Source of the DNA: Methylobacterium frigidaeris | Lineage (GTDB): Bacteria; Pseudomonadota; Alphaproteobacteria; Rhizobiales; Beijerinckiaceae | Reading direction: 5' to 3' | Length of the DNA stretch: 64,000 bases | Assembly (NCBI RefSeq): GCF_022179185.1 | Contig: NZ_BPQJ01000009.1 | Coordinates: 124,001 to 188,000 of the forward strand | In this document: positions 8,647-16,670 of the stretch, piece by piece | Layout of the letters: each line of letters opens with the position of its first letter | Position numbering within the stretch: the first letter of the stretch is position 1 | The notes under the pieces: model-generated | The model's input: the letters and a program-made list of their open reading frames with translations, nothing else | Database searches by the model: none | Told to the model about the DNA's origin: nothing | Made by a program: the position numbers and the translations under genes

Positions 8647-9375
8647 GTGCAGACGAGAACGAAGATCGGGATCGGCCTGACCGCGGCCGTCCTGGCGGCC
8701 GGGATCACCGCGATCCCAGTGAGCCGGCAGCGCACCGGAGGCGGGCAGGGGGTGGCGGCCTTCCGCGAGGCCCGGGCTTTCGCGGTCTCCAGCGAACTCA
8801 GGCAGATCGACGGACCCTACGGTCTGCTCCTCGGCGATTCGCAGATGGAGCGCCTTTACCTGCCGGAGCTGTGCGGCCATCCCGCCGTGAACGCCGCCAT
8901 CGCCGGCACGCGGATCTCCGGCCTGCGGGCGGTGGCCGGTTGGCTCGAGTTGCCCCGGCCGCCGGAGGCCATCGTGGTGACCATCGGCACCAACGACCTC
9001 ACCCAGCGCCAGCGCTCCGGCCAGCTCGGTGCGGCCGAGCAGTTCCGGGCGGAAGCCCGCGCCCTGTTCGCCGACCTGGTGCCCCGGGCTCGGCGCGTCG
9101 TCGCCACCGCGGTGCCGCCCTTCGATGCCGGCCGCCCCGGCGTGACGAAATTCTACGACGTTGCCGCCGCGCCCGCCTACTCGGCGATCCTGTCGGAGGA
9201 ATGCGCCCGGGCCGGCTGCCGCTTCGTCGATGCCTTCGCGGACCTGCGCGATGCGGCGGGCATGGGCCGGTCGCCGGACGGGGTCCATCTCGGCCTCGAT
9301 TCGGCAGCGCGGGACCGTATCGCCGCGCGGCTCCAGACGGCGGCCTGTCCCGAACTCCCGGTCCATGCGCGCTGA
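8647..9375 (+). CDS. SGNH/GDSL-type hydrolase, exported or membrane-anchored
   Basis: 242 aa from a GTG at 8647 preceded by GAGGA. One N-terminal hydrophobic helix (about 7-20) acts as signal or anchor. SGNH blocks: GDSQMERL with nucleophile S65, a Gly block around NAAIAGTR, IGTNDLTQR (block III, Asn) and DGVHLGLDSA (block V, Asp-His). The length and block spacing fit small GDSL esterases or lipases; acyl-carbohydrate esterase activity is one possibility. No neighbour hints at a substrate. Its stop codon lies in the first of three short direct repeats. Confidence 0.8.
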   Translation: MQTRTKIGIGLTAAVLAAGITAIPVSRQRTGGGQGVAAFREARAFAVSSELRQIDGPYGLLLGDSQMERLYLPELCGHPAVNAAIAGTRISGLRAVAGWLELPRPPEAIVVTIGTNDLTQRQRSGQLGAAEQFRAEARALFADLVPRARRVVATAVPPFDAGRPGVTKFYDVAAAPAYSAILSEECARAGCRFVDAFADLRDAAGMGRSPDGVHLGLDSAARDRIAARLQTAACPELPVHAR

Positions 9376-9439
9376 AGCGCGGCTCCAACCCGATCCATGC
9401 GCCGAAGCGCGGTTTCTACGTGCGCGCCGAAGCGCGGCT
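9366..9439 (+). repeat. Three short direct repeats at the 3' end of the SGNH gene
   Basis: A 17-19 bp word, TGCGCGCCGAAGCGCGGCT with small variations, occurs at 9366-9384 (TGCGCGCTGAAGCGCGGCT, containing the SGNH stop codon), 9398-9414 (shorter, ending GGTT) and 9421-9439 (consensus). The start-to-start spacing is 32 and 23 bp. The word is self-complementary around GCGC. No coding potential or known family recognised. Confidence 0.6.
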
Positions 9440-9564
9440 GCAAGAGATCGGTTGGATGACGAGAGCACGATTTACTTGTCTTATCGGCGTCCTCGTCCGT
9501 AGGCCTACCACTTAGGACTGTACAGCGGCACCTCCTTTCTGAGCGCCATCCTATTCGATCTCCC

Positions 9565-9687
9565 GTGGCAACAAGTGCCGCAATGATTTCGATGCTGCTC
9601 TGGCAGATCATGGCCGATAGCGATTTTGTCCAGGAAAGCTTTAGGAAACGGCTACAGGCTCTTGGACAAATCGCGTCGTTAGGATAG
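9565..9687 (+). CDS. Candidate 40-aa small ORF in a low-GC gap
   Basis: The 443-bp gap between the SGNH gene and the kinase is visibly less GC-rich than its surroundings from about 9450 to 9720. It holds an ORF starting at GTG 9565, or ATG 9583, with an amphipathic peptide containing MLLWQIMADSDF and SFRKRLQALGQIASLG before a TAG. Codon use is less GC-biased than in the neighbours and no strong ribosome-binding site precedes it. It could be a small protein gene, the remnant of a degraded gene, or chance. Apart from the direct repeats, nothing else in this gap was recognised. Confidence 0.25.
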   Translation: MATSAAMISMLLWQIMADSDFVQESFRKRLQALGQIASLG

Positions 9688-9818
9688 CAGAGGCAGGATC
9701 CGGGATTTACCCGATTCGGCTGGGCGCGGGCGGCGGCTGAGGCGTGACGGAGGTCGCGCCGGAACGCCGCGCGGGTGCCGGTCACCCCCACGCTCGACGC
9801 GATGGCGTAGGAGAGCTG

Positions 9819-11387
9819 ATGACGGCGCGGACCGCGCATCCGATCGCGGGCATCCCGGTCGAAGGACCGGGCGATGCCCTCGGCCATGCGCTTCCGGAGA
9901 GCGAGCCGGGGATGAGCGGGCTGCCGTCGCGCCTGATCCTCGACGCGTTGCCGCAGAAGGTCTGGATGCTCGACCGCGACGGGGTGGTCCGCTTCGCCAA
10001 CCGGGCGGCGCGGGAGATCGGCACCAGCCTCGGCGAGCCCGACGGCTGGGACAGCGTGATCCACCCGAAGGACCGCACCCGGGCGGCGGCGGCGCGCAAC
10101 TCCGCCATCCGGTCGGGCCAGCCCTACGACCTCACGATCCGCCTGCGCGACACCAGCGGGCGCTGGCACTGGCACCAGACCGACGTGGTGCCGATCCGCG
10201 AGGGCGCCGGCATCACCGGCTGGCTGATGACGGCCGCCGACGTCGACGACGTGGTCGCCGACAACCAGGCGCTGGAAGCCACCACCAACCTGCTGCTCCT
10301 CACCCACAAGGCCGCCGGCGTCGGCCTGTGGGACTGGAACATGCGCACCGGCGCGCTCTCCCTTTCGGCGGAGGGCGCGCGCCTGCACGGCCTCTCGGCG
10401 CAGGCCTGCATCATCACCTCCTCGGCCTGGACCGGGCTGGTCCATGCCGACGACCGCGCCATGCTGTGGGACGCCGTCACCAAGGCGGTCACCACCCGCA
10501 CGCCGTTCTCGGTCGACGTGCGGGTGACGGCGGAGCATGGCGGCACCCGCTGGATCCAGAGCCTCGGCCGCGTCCTCGACGACGCGCACGGCCTGAGCGG
10601 GCGCATCGTCGGCCTCACCCTCGACATCACCGCGCGCAAGCGGGCCGAGCAGGCTCTGTCCAACGCCAAGGAGGGGGCCGAGCAGGCCAACCGCGCCAAA
10701 TCGGACTTCCTGGCGATGATGAGCCACGAGATCCGCAACCCCCTCAACGCGGTCCTCGGCTACACCGAGCTCATGCTCAGCCGCTCGCGCGAGCCCGAGA
10801 CCCTGCGCCACCTCGCCGCCGTCCAGGAAGCCGGCGAGATCCTGATCCGGGTCGTCGACGACGTGCTCGACGTGGCGCAGATCGAGGCGGGCCAGGTCGC
10901 CCTCGATCCGGAATCCTTCCTCCTCGCCGACCTGCTGGAGGGCACCGCGGCGGTCGCCCGCGGCGCGGCCTCGCGCAAGGGCGTGGCGGTGGAGGTGCGG
11001 CGGGATCCCGTCACCCCGACCCTGGTGATGGGCGACGTCGGACGCCTGCGGCAGGTTTTGCTCAACCTGCTGACCAACGCGGTGAAGTTCACGCCGGCGG
11101 GCCGGGTGGTCCTGGCGGTGGGGCCGGATCTCGGCCGCGGCGGCGGAGGGCGGCTGCTGTTCACGGTGAGCGACACCGGCATCGGCATGTCGGCGGCGCA
11201 GCAGGAGCGGCTGTTCGTACCCTTCGGCCAGGGCGACGAATCGATCCGGCGCCGCTTCGGCGGCAGCGGCCTCGGCCTGGTGATCTGCCGCCACCTCGTC
11301 GAGCTGATGGGCGGGCAGATCGGCGTGGCGAGCGAGCCCGGGCGCGGCACCAGGATCTGGTTCGCTGTGACCCTTCCGCCGGCTTAG
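9819..11387 (+). CDS. Soluble PAS-PAS sensor histidine kinase
   Basis: 522 aa. ATG 9819 is preferred because AGGAG lies 6 nt upstream; an in-frame GTG at 9744 is weaker. There are no membrane helices. Domains: PAS 1 (about 35-150, DALPQKVWMLDRDGVVRFANRAA), PAS 2/PAC (about 155-275), HisKA with phospho-acceptor H303 in MMSHEIRNPLNAVLGY, and HATPase_c with N-box LLNLLTNAVKFT, G1 SDTGIGM and G2 FGGSGLGLVICRHL. No receiver domain and no adjacent response regulator, so it is an orphan cytoplasmic kinase. It lies 54 bp upstream of recO on the same strand. Stimulus unknown. Confidence 0.88.
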   Translation: MTARTAHPIAGIPVEGPGDALGHALPESEPGMSGLPSRLILDALPQKVWMLDRDGVVRFANRAAREIGTSLGEPDGWDSVIHPKDRTRAAAARNSAIRSGQPYDLTIRLRDTSGRWHWHQTDVVPIREGAGITGWLMTAADVDDVVADNQALEATTNLLLLTHKAAGVGLWDWNMRTGALSLSAEGARLHGLSAQACIITSSAWTGLVHADDRAMLWDAVTKAVTTRTPFSVDVRVTAEHGGTRWIQSLGRVLDDAHGLSGRIVGLTLDITARKRAEQALSNAKEGAEQANRAKSDFLAMMSHEIRNPLNAVLGYTELMLSRSREPETLRHLAAVQEAGEILIRVVDDVLDVAQIEAGQVALDPESFLLADLLEGTAAVARGAASRKGVAVEVRRDPVTPTLVMGDVGRLRQVLLNLLTNAVKFTPAGRVVLAVGPDLGRGGGGRLLFTVSDTGIGMSAAQQERLFVPFGQGDESIRRRFGGSGLGLVICRHLVELMGGQIGVASEPGRGTRIWFAVTLPPA

Positions 11388-11441
11388 GAGCCGGCTCGAA
11401 GCCGGTTCAGTTCCGGTCACCGAGGGGCTATCTACCCTCTC

Positions 11442-12182
11442 ATGCAGTGGACGGATGACGGGCTGGTTCTCGGGGCGCGGCGGCACGGCGAGACCGGGGT
11501 CGTCCTCGAATTGATGACGGCGGATCATGGCCGCCATCTCGGCCTCGTCCATGGCGGGCGCTCGCGCCGGATGCAGCCGGTGCTCCAGCCCGGCAACCTG
11601 GTGCGGGCGGTGTGGCGGGCGCGGCTCGACGAGGGCTTGGGCGCCTACGCGGTCGAGCCGATCGAGAGTGCCAGCGCCCGGCTGATCGGCTCGCGTCTCG
11701 CCCTCTACGGCATCGGTTACGCCGCCGGGCTGTTGCGGCTCCTGCCCGAGCGCGATCCCCATCCGGCCCTGTTCGCCGCCGCCAAGGTGCTGATCGCGCA
11801 CCTGCACGAGCCGGACATAGCCCCCGCCCTGATGGTGCGCTTCGAACTCGCGATGCTGGCCGAGCTCGGCTTCGGCCTCGACCTCTCGGCCTGTGCGGCC
11901 ACCGGCACCAACGAATATCTGGCCTACGTGTCGCCCAAGAGCGGGCGGGCCGTCAGCGCCGCCGCCGGTGAGCCCTGGCGCGACCGGCTTCTGGCGCTCC
12001 CCGACTTCCTGGTCGACCGACCCGACCGCCGCGGCCTCAACGTGCCGACCGAGCGGGAGATCAAGCAAGGGTTTACCTTAACGGGTTATTTCCTCGACCA
12101 GCACATCTGGGGTCCGCGCGACCTCGCCGAGCCGGAGGAGCGGGTGCGCTTCGTCGCGCTCGGCACCGCCGGGGTGGGTTGA
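11442..12182 (+). CDS. recO: DNA repair protein RecO
   Basis: 246 aa, the normal length. Works with RecR (and RecF) to load RecA on gapped DNA coated with SSB. Recognised by the N-terminal OB-fold beginning MQWTDDGLVLGARRHGETGVVLELMT, the HGGRSRR basic loop, QPGNLVRAVWRARLDE, and the helical C-terminal domain with FELAMLAELGFGLDLSACAATG, where other family members have the zinc-site cysteines. Alphaproteobacterial RecO proteins commonly lack a full CxxC zinc finger, as here. ATG at 11442 follows a short gap after the kinase. Confidence 0.92.
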   Translation: MQWTDDGLVLGARRHGETGVVLELMTADHGRHLGLVHGGRSRRMQPVLQPGNLVRAVWRARLDEGLGAYAVEPIESASARLIGSRLALYGIGYAAGLLRLLPERDPHPALFAAAKVLIAHLHEPDIAPALMVRFELAMLAELGFGLDLSACAATGTNEYLAYVSPKSGRAVSAAAGEPWRDRLLALPDFLVDRPDRRGLNVPTEREIKQGFTLTGYFLDQHIWGPRDLAEPEERVRFVALGTAGVG

Positions 12183-12235
12183 GCCTCATCCGAATGCACG
12201 GACGGGTTGCCATCCGTTCCTGGCAATCGGTGAAT

Positions 12236-12250
12236 GTTCGTGTTATGTTC
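12236..12250 (+). promoter_or_regulatory. Putative alphaproteobacterial LexA (SOS) box upstream of parC
   Basis: GTTCGTGTTATGTTC is an exact match to the alphaproteobacterial SOS operator GTTC-N7-GTTC, ending 40 bp before the parC ATG in the 108-bp gap after recO. A chance match of this eight-base pattern is expected roughly once per 30-65 kb, so position rather than sequence carries the weight. It would imply DNA-damage control of parC. Confidence 0.4.
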
Positions 12251-12290
12251 TCGTCTTGAGACCGCCGAAATCGTGAGTTGACGTCCGCCC

Positions 12291-14537
12291 ATGGGAAAGC
12301 CCTTCGAGCCACCCTCCGACCGCGACGGGATCGAGAACGTCGATTTGAAGGCGGCGCTGGAAGAGCGCTACCTCGCCTACGCGCTCTCGACCATCATGCA
12401 CCGGGCGCTGCCCGATGCCCGCGACGGCCTCAAGCCGGTGCATCGGCGTATCCTGCACGCGATGCGGCTCCTGCGCCTCGATCCCGGCAGCGCCTACAAG
12501 AAATGCGCCCGCGTCGTCGGTGACGTGATCGGCAAGTATCACCCGCACGGCGACGTCGCGGTCTACGACGCCCTGGTGCGCCTGGCCCAGGACTTCGCCC
12601 AGCGCTATCCCCTGGTCGATGGCCAGGGCAATTTCGGCAACATCGACGGCGACAACCCGGCGGCCCAGCGGTACACCGAGTGCCGGATGACCGAGGTCGC
12701 TCGCCTCCTCCTCGAGGGGATGGACGAGGATGCGGTCGATTTCCGCCCGAACTACGACGGGCAGGAGGAGGAGCCGGTCGTCCTGCCGGCGGCCTTCCCG
12801 AACCTGCTCGCCAACGGCTCTCAGGGCATCGCCGTCGGCATGGCGACCTCGATCCCGCCGCACAATGTGGCGGAGCTGTGCGAGGCCGCGCTCTACCTCA
12901 TCACCCATCCGGCCGCGACCTCCGAGCAGCTGACCACCTTCGTCAAGGGTCCGGACTTCCCGACCGGCGGCATCGTGATCGATTCGGCGGCCTCGATCGC
13001 CGAGGCCTACCGCACCGGCCGCGGCGGCTTTCGGGTGCGGGCACGCTGGCAGAAGGAGGATCTCGGCCGCGGCACCTGGGCCGTCGTCGTCACCGAGATC
13101 CCCTACGGCGTGCCGAAGGCGCGGCTGATCGAGAAGATGGCCGAGCTTCTGCAAGAAAAGAAGCTGCCGCTGCTGGCCGACGTGCGCGACGAATCGGCCG
13201 AGGACGTGCGGGTGGTGCTGGAGCCGCGCTCGCGGACCGTCGATCCCGTGGTGCTGATGGAATCGCTGTTCCGGCTCACCGAGCTGGAGAGCCGCATCTC
13301 CCTCAACATGAACGTGCTGGTCGGCGGAACGGTGCCGCGGGTGATCGGCCTGGCGGAGGCCCTGCGTGAATGGCTCGACCATCGTCGGGTCGTGCTGCAG
13401 CGCCGCTCGCGCCACCGCCTCGCCCAGATCGAGCGGCGGCTCGAAATCCTCGGCGGCCTGCTCATCGTGTATCTCGACCTCGACCGGGTGATCCAGATCA
13501 TCCGCGAGGAGGACGAGCCGAAGGCCGAGCTGATGCGGGTCTTCGAGCTGACCGAGCTGCAGGCCAACGCCATCCTCGACACCCGCCTGCGCTCGCTGCG
13601 CAAGCTGGAGGAGATGGAACTGAAGCGCGAGCACGACGCGCTCACCAGGGAGAAGGCCGAGCTCGACGGCCTGCTCGGCTCCGACGACAAGCAGTGGAAG
13701 TCGATCGCGACCCAGATCCGGGCGGTGCGCAAGACCTACGGCCCCGAGACCCCGCTCGGCCGTCGCCGCACCACGCTCGAGAACCCGCCCGACACCTCCG
13801 GCATCGACTTCTCCGAGGCGATGGTCGAGCGCGAGCCGATCACCGTGATCGTGTCGCAGAAGGGTTGGATCCGGGCCCTCAAGGGCCACGTCGCCGACCT
13901 CTCGGCCGTCCAGTTCAAGGGCGACGACACCCTCAAGGTGAGCTTCCCCACGGAGACCACCGCCAAGATCCTGGTGCTGGCCTCGAACGGCAAGGTCTTC
14001 ACCCTGGAGGCGGCCAAGCTCCCGGGCGGGCGCGGCTTCGGCGATCCGGTCCGCCTGATGGTCGACATGGACGAGGGTTCGGAGATCGTCACCGTCTGGG
14101 CGCACAGGCCCGGCGTGAAGCTCCTGCTCGCCACCACGGACGGGCGCGGCTTCGTCACCCCGGCGGACGGGCTCGTCGCCAATACCCGCAAGGGCAAGCA
14201 GGTGATCGGCCTCGACGACCCGGCGACGGCCAGCCTCGTCGTCGAGGTGGGGGAGGGTGACCACGTCGCGGTCTGCGGCACCAACCGCCTGATGACGGTC
14301 TTCCCGCTCGCCGAGATCCCCGAGATGGTCCGCGGCAAGGGCGTGCGGCTGCAGAAGTACCGCGACGGCGCCCTCGATTCGGTGACGATCTTCCGCCTCG
14401 CCGAGGGGCTGACCTGGCCCGACAGCGCCGGGCGCACCCGGACCGTGGCCGGCGAGGAGCTGGCGAAGTGGGTTGGCCATCGCGGGACCGCCGGCGCGAT
14501 GGCGCCGCGGGGCTATCCCAAAGCTGGCCGCCCGTGA
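12291..14537 (+). CDS. parC: DNA topoisomerase IV subunit A
   Basis: 748 aa. Cleaves and rejoins DNA in the ParC2ParE2 decatenase. N-terminal breakage-reunion domain with [20 protein letters not shown], the HPHGD helix region and catalytic Tyr 128 in [10 protein letters not shown]; then the tower and coiled coil ([17 protein letters not shown]), and a degenerate C-terminal beta-pinwheel from about 500 on. The length and the lack of a full GyrA box favour ParC over GyrA. In the quinolone region the residue aligned with E. coli ParC Ser80 is Val89, while Asp93 keeps the acidic partner. ParE is not in the window. Confidence 0.95.
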   Translation: MGKPFEPPSDRDGIENVDLKAALEERYLAYALSTIMHRALPDARDGLKPVHRRILHAMRLLRLDPGSAYKKCARVVGDVIGKYHPHGDVAVYDALVRLAQDFAQRYPLVDGQGNFGNIDGDNPAAQRYTECRMTEVARLLLEGMDEDAVDFRPNYDGQEEEPVVLPAAFPNLLANGSQGIAVGMATSIPPHNVAELCEAALYLITHPAATSEQLTTFVKGPDFPTGGIVIDSAASIAEAYRTGRGGFRVRARWQKEDLGRGTWAVVVTEIPYGVPKARLIEKMAELLQEKKLPLLADVRDESAEDVRVVLEPRSRTVDPVVLMESLFRLTELESRISLNMNVLVGGTVPRVIGLAEALREWLDHRRVVLQRRSRHRLAQIERRLEILGGLLIVYLDLDRVIQIIREEDEPKAELMRVFELTELQANAILDTRLRSLRKLEEMELKREHDALTREKAELDGLLGSDDKQWKSIATQIRAVRKTYGPETPLGRRRTTLENPPDTSGIDFSEAMVEREPITVIVSQKGWIRALKGHVADLSAVQFKGDDTLKVSFPTETTAKILVLASNGKVFTLEAAKLPGGRGFGDPVRLMVDMDEGSEIVTVWAHRPGVKLLLATTDGRGFVTPADGLVANTRKGKQVIGLDDPATASLVVEVGEGDHVAVCGTNRLMTVFPLAEIPEMVRGKGVRLQKYRDGALDSVTIFRLAEGLTWPDSAGRTRTVAGEELAKWVGHRGTAGAMAPRGYPKAGRP

Positions 14538-14555
14538 CCGGGGCCCGGATCGCGC

Positions 14556-14852
14556 ATGGCGAGCGGGCTGCAACCCGAAGGGCAGGGTGAACCGGACCGG
14601 GACGGGGAGCGTGAGCGGGCCCAGCTCGCCCGCGACATCCTCGTCCACAACGAGCAGGTGAAGCTGACCGCGAACCTGATGAACATCGGGGCGGCGGGCT
14701 TCGCCATCACGGGCATCGTCGCTCCGCTCACCGCCGCGATGGCGACGACGGGCCGCGTCACCGCGCCCGCCCTCGCGCTGATGGTCGTTTGGTTCGTGCT
14801 CGGCGTTGGTCTACACTTCGGTGCGAGGCTGACGTTGACGACCCTGCGATGA
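14556..14852 (+). CDS. Small two-helix membrane protein, unknown function
   Basis: 98 aa. A charged N-terminus (about 1-38, rich in Glu, Asp and Arg) is followed by two hydrophobic segments, about 42-62 (MNIGAAGFAITGIVAPLTAA) and 69-90 (ALALMVVWFVLGVGLHF). It starts 18 bp after parC and its stop overlaps the start of the next small ORF as ATGA. No family recognised. The good hydrophobicity pattern and translational coupling argue that it is real. Confidence 0.6.
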   Translation: MASGLQPEGQGEPDRDGERERAQLARDILVHNEQVKLTANLMNIGAAGFAITGIVAPLTAAMATTGRVTAPALALMVVWFVLGVGLHFGARLTLTTLR

Positions 14853-15046
14853 TGAGCCTGACGACCTACGCCCTGGTCCTGGTGCCCTGTCTGGTCGGTG
14901 GAGCCGCCCTGCTCGGCGTGACGAGCTTGCGCCGGTCGGCCGCCCGGCTCGACCGGCGGGCGGCGCGAATGGCCGCGGAGGCGGCACCGCCGTGCCATCC
15001 CCGCGAGTCTCGTTCCCGAGCCGTCCGGCGCGCAGCCGGGCGTTGA
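14849..15046 (+). CDS. Small single-helix membrane protein, coupled to the preceding gene
   Basis: 65 aa from ATG 14849 (or the adjacent ATG 14852), overlapping the upstream stop codon as ATGA. One transmembrane helix at about 5-25 (TYALVLVPCLVGGAALLGV), then a very basic tail with many Arg. No recognised family. The longer in-frame ORF from 14789 lies inside the previous gene and adds no recognisable feature. The pair 14556-15046 may form a two-component small membrane system, which is speculation. Confidence 0.5.
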   Translation: MMSLTTYALVLVPCLVGGAALLGVTSLRRSAARLDRRAARMAAEAAPPCHPRESRSRAVRRAAGR

Positions 15047-15378
15047 TACGAGGTGATGCGATTGAGCGCTCCCCTCGCATCGTCCGGTTCTCCCGCTCGC
15101 GCCGTCATTCCGAGGTGCGACCGGACAATCCTCGAACGAGGAAGCCGGGGATCACGAGACTTCTGAGCCCTGCTTCGAGATTCCGCGATCTGCGGTCGCT
15201 CCACACCCAGGATGAGGTTCGTGGGCGGGATGAGAGCAGGACTCCGCAACGCGGTCGTTGCGGAGTCTCATACGATTCCCAATTCATTGCTTCGCAATGC
15301 GGAAATCGGCGTCTCTCAGGCGCCGCGCGGGCTGCTGAGACGAGTTCCGAAAGAAATGTCCGGAACTCGTCTCAGCCC
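15047..15378. repeat. Palindrome-rich intergenic region between a small membrane gene and rpe
   Basis: 332 bp without a gene. It holds a perfect 11-bp inverted repeat with a 6-nt loop at 15240-15267 (arm GACTCCGCAAC), a small hairpin at 15286-15300 (CATTGC arms, TTC loop), and a perfect 16-bp inverted repeat with an 11-nt loop at 15334-15376 (arm GCTGAGACGAGTTCCG) ending 2 bp from the rpe stop codon. The upstream part, around 15100-15200, has the look of a decayed CATTCCG-type intergenic repeat. The last hairpin could act as an rpe terminator, but no T-run follows it on the minus strand. Confidence 0.7.
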
Positions 15379-16062
15379 TCACACCCACTGCCCTGCCGCC
15401 CCTTCCGCCGCTCGGCGGATCGCCGCGATGTTGTCGGCATAGGCCTCGCGACCGCCCTTGAAGGTAGCGGAGCCCGCGACCAGCGCGTTGGCCCCCGCCT
15501 TCACGACGGCCGGCGCCGTCTCCGGGGTCACGCCGCCATCGACCTCGATGTCGATGTCGCGGCCGGCGGTCATGGCGCGCACGCGCGACACCGTCTCGCA
15601 GACCGAGCCGATGAAGCTCTGGCCGCCGAAGCCCGGATTGACCGTCATGCAGAGCACGAGGTCGACCATGTCGAGCACCGGCTCGACCAAGCTCGCCGGC
15701 GAGCCCGGGTTGATCGCGACGCCGGCCTTCTTGCCGAGCGACCGAATGGTCTGGAGCGAGCGGTGCAGGTGCGGGCCGGCCTCGGCATGAACCGTGATGA
15801 TGTCGGCACCGGCCTCGGCGAAGGCCTCCAGGTACGGATCGGCCGGGGCGATCATCAGGTGCACGTCGAAGACGGCTTTGGTGTGCGGGCGCAAAGCCTT
15901 GACCACGACGGGCCCGAAGGTGAGGTTGGGCACGAAATGGCCGTCCATCACGTCGATATGGACCCAGTCGGCCCCGGCCGCGACCACGTCGCGGACCTCC
16001 TCGCCGAGCCGCGCGAAGTCGGCCGAGAGGATCGAGGGAGCGATCACCAGGGGGCGGGTCAT
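15379..16062 (-). CDS. rpe: Ribulose-phosphate 3-epimerase
   Basis: 227 aa TIM barrel interconverting ribulose 5-phosphate and xylulose 5-phosphate (pentose phosphate and related cycles). Start [19 protein letters not shown], metal ligands in [19 protein letters not shown] (His, Asp), [27 protein letters not shown] and [11 protein letters not shown] (Asp and the phosphate-binding region). Every family signature is present at the usual length. It lies 77 bp downstream of infA on the same strand. Confidence 0.96.
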   Translation of the reverse strand: MTRPLVIAPSILSADFARLGEEVRDVVAAGADWVHIDVMDGHFVPNLTFGPVVVKALRPHTKAVFDVHLMIAPADPYLEAFAEAGADIITVHAEAGPHLHRSLQTIRSLGKKAGVAINPGSPASLVEPVLDMVDLVLCMTVNPGFGGQSFIGSVCETVSRVRAMTAGRDIDIEVDGGVTPETAPAVVKAGANALVAGSATFKGGREAYADNIAAIRRAAEGAAGQWV

Positions 16063-16139
16063 GGCAGGCCTCTCTCGACGCGCAAAAGGCCAGGGTTCTC
16101 ACCCCAGCCCCGCGCAGACACAGGTCTTGTGGCGAAGGA

Positions 16140-16418
16140 TCAGCGCCGGCGGAACTGGCTGCCGCCGCGGAACGGCGGGCGCGGGCCCGAGGAGCGCTCA
16201 TCCTTGTGGCGGAACACCAGACGGCCCTTTTCCAGGTCGTAGGGCGACATCTCGACGGTGACCCGATCGCCGGCCAGAGTCTTGATGCGGTTCTTCTTCA
16301 TCTTGCCGGCCGTGTAGGCCACGATCTCGTGGCCCTGGTCGAGCTGCACGCGGTACCGTGCGTCCGGCAGGATCTCGAGCACGAGACCGTCGAACTGCAT
16401 CAACTCTTCTTTCGCCAT
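16140..16418 (-). CDS. infA: Translation initiation factor IF-1
   Basis: 92 aa; binds the ribosomal A site during initiation. The S1-like OB fold matches IF-1 from [24 protein letters not shown] through [17 protein letters not shown] to [25 protein letters not shown]. It is about 20 residues longer than the usual 72, with a Gly/Pro/Arg-rich tail ending RGGSQFRRR. Such extended copies are common in Hyphomicrobiales and may be a second IF-1 paralogue. The 200-bp region upstream holds its promoter; no other gene was seen there. Confidence 0.93.
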   Translation of the reverse strand: MAKEELMQFDGLVLEILPDARYRVQLDQGHEIVAYTAGKMKKNRIKTLAGDRVTVEMSPYDLEKGRLVFRHKDERSSGPRPPFRGGSQFRRR

Positions 16419-16620
16419 TCACACTCTCCACCCGGGTCGCCGTCGCGGTCGGCGTCACCGGGAGCACATTGTCAGCATTGGGTCGCGACGCGGCCGGCCG
16501 TACGGGTGCTCGGCCGAGGTGCCGGGCGCGCTGATGGCCTTGTAACGCTCGCTGTGCATGTAAGGTGAGGCGATGGGACGCGCAAGCCGGGCCGGTGACG
16601 AACACACGGCTTCGTCAACG

Positions 16621-16651
16621 GAAAAAGGCCCGGCGCGCGAAGCGCCGGGCC
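16621..16651 (-). terminator. Intrinsic terminator after livK
   Basis: A perfect 10-bp stem (arm GGCCCGGCGC) with a 5-nt loop is followed on the minus strand by five T residues. It starts 20 bp past the livK stop codon. Strong textbook Rho-independent terminator for the branched-chain amino-acid operon. Confidence 0.9.
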
Positions 16652-16670
16652 GATTCGGCGATGCCGGCTG

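Noticed and set aside
9177..12068. 963-codon minus-strand ORF opposite the kinase and recO
   Set aside because: No recognisable domain, and amino-acid composition typical of a GC-rich reverse frame; the plus-strand genes explain the region.
15047..15378. Possible CRISPR-like array from the repeated inverted sequences
   Set aside because: The stems differ from each other and there is no regular repeat-spacer pattern.
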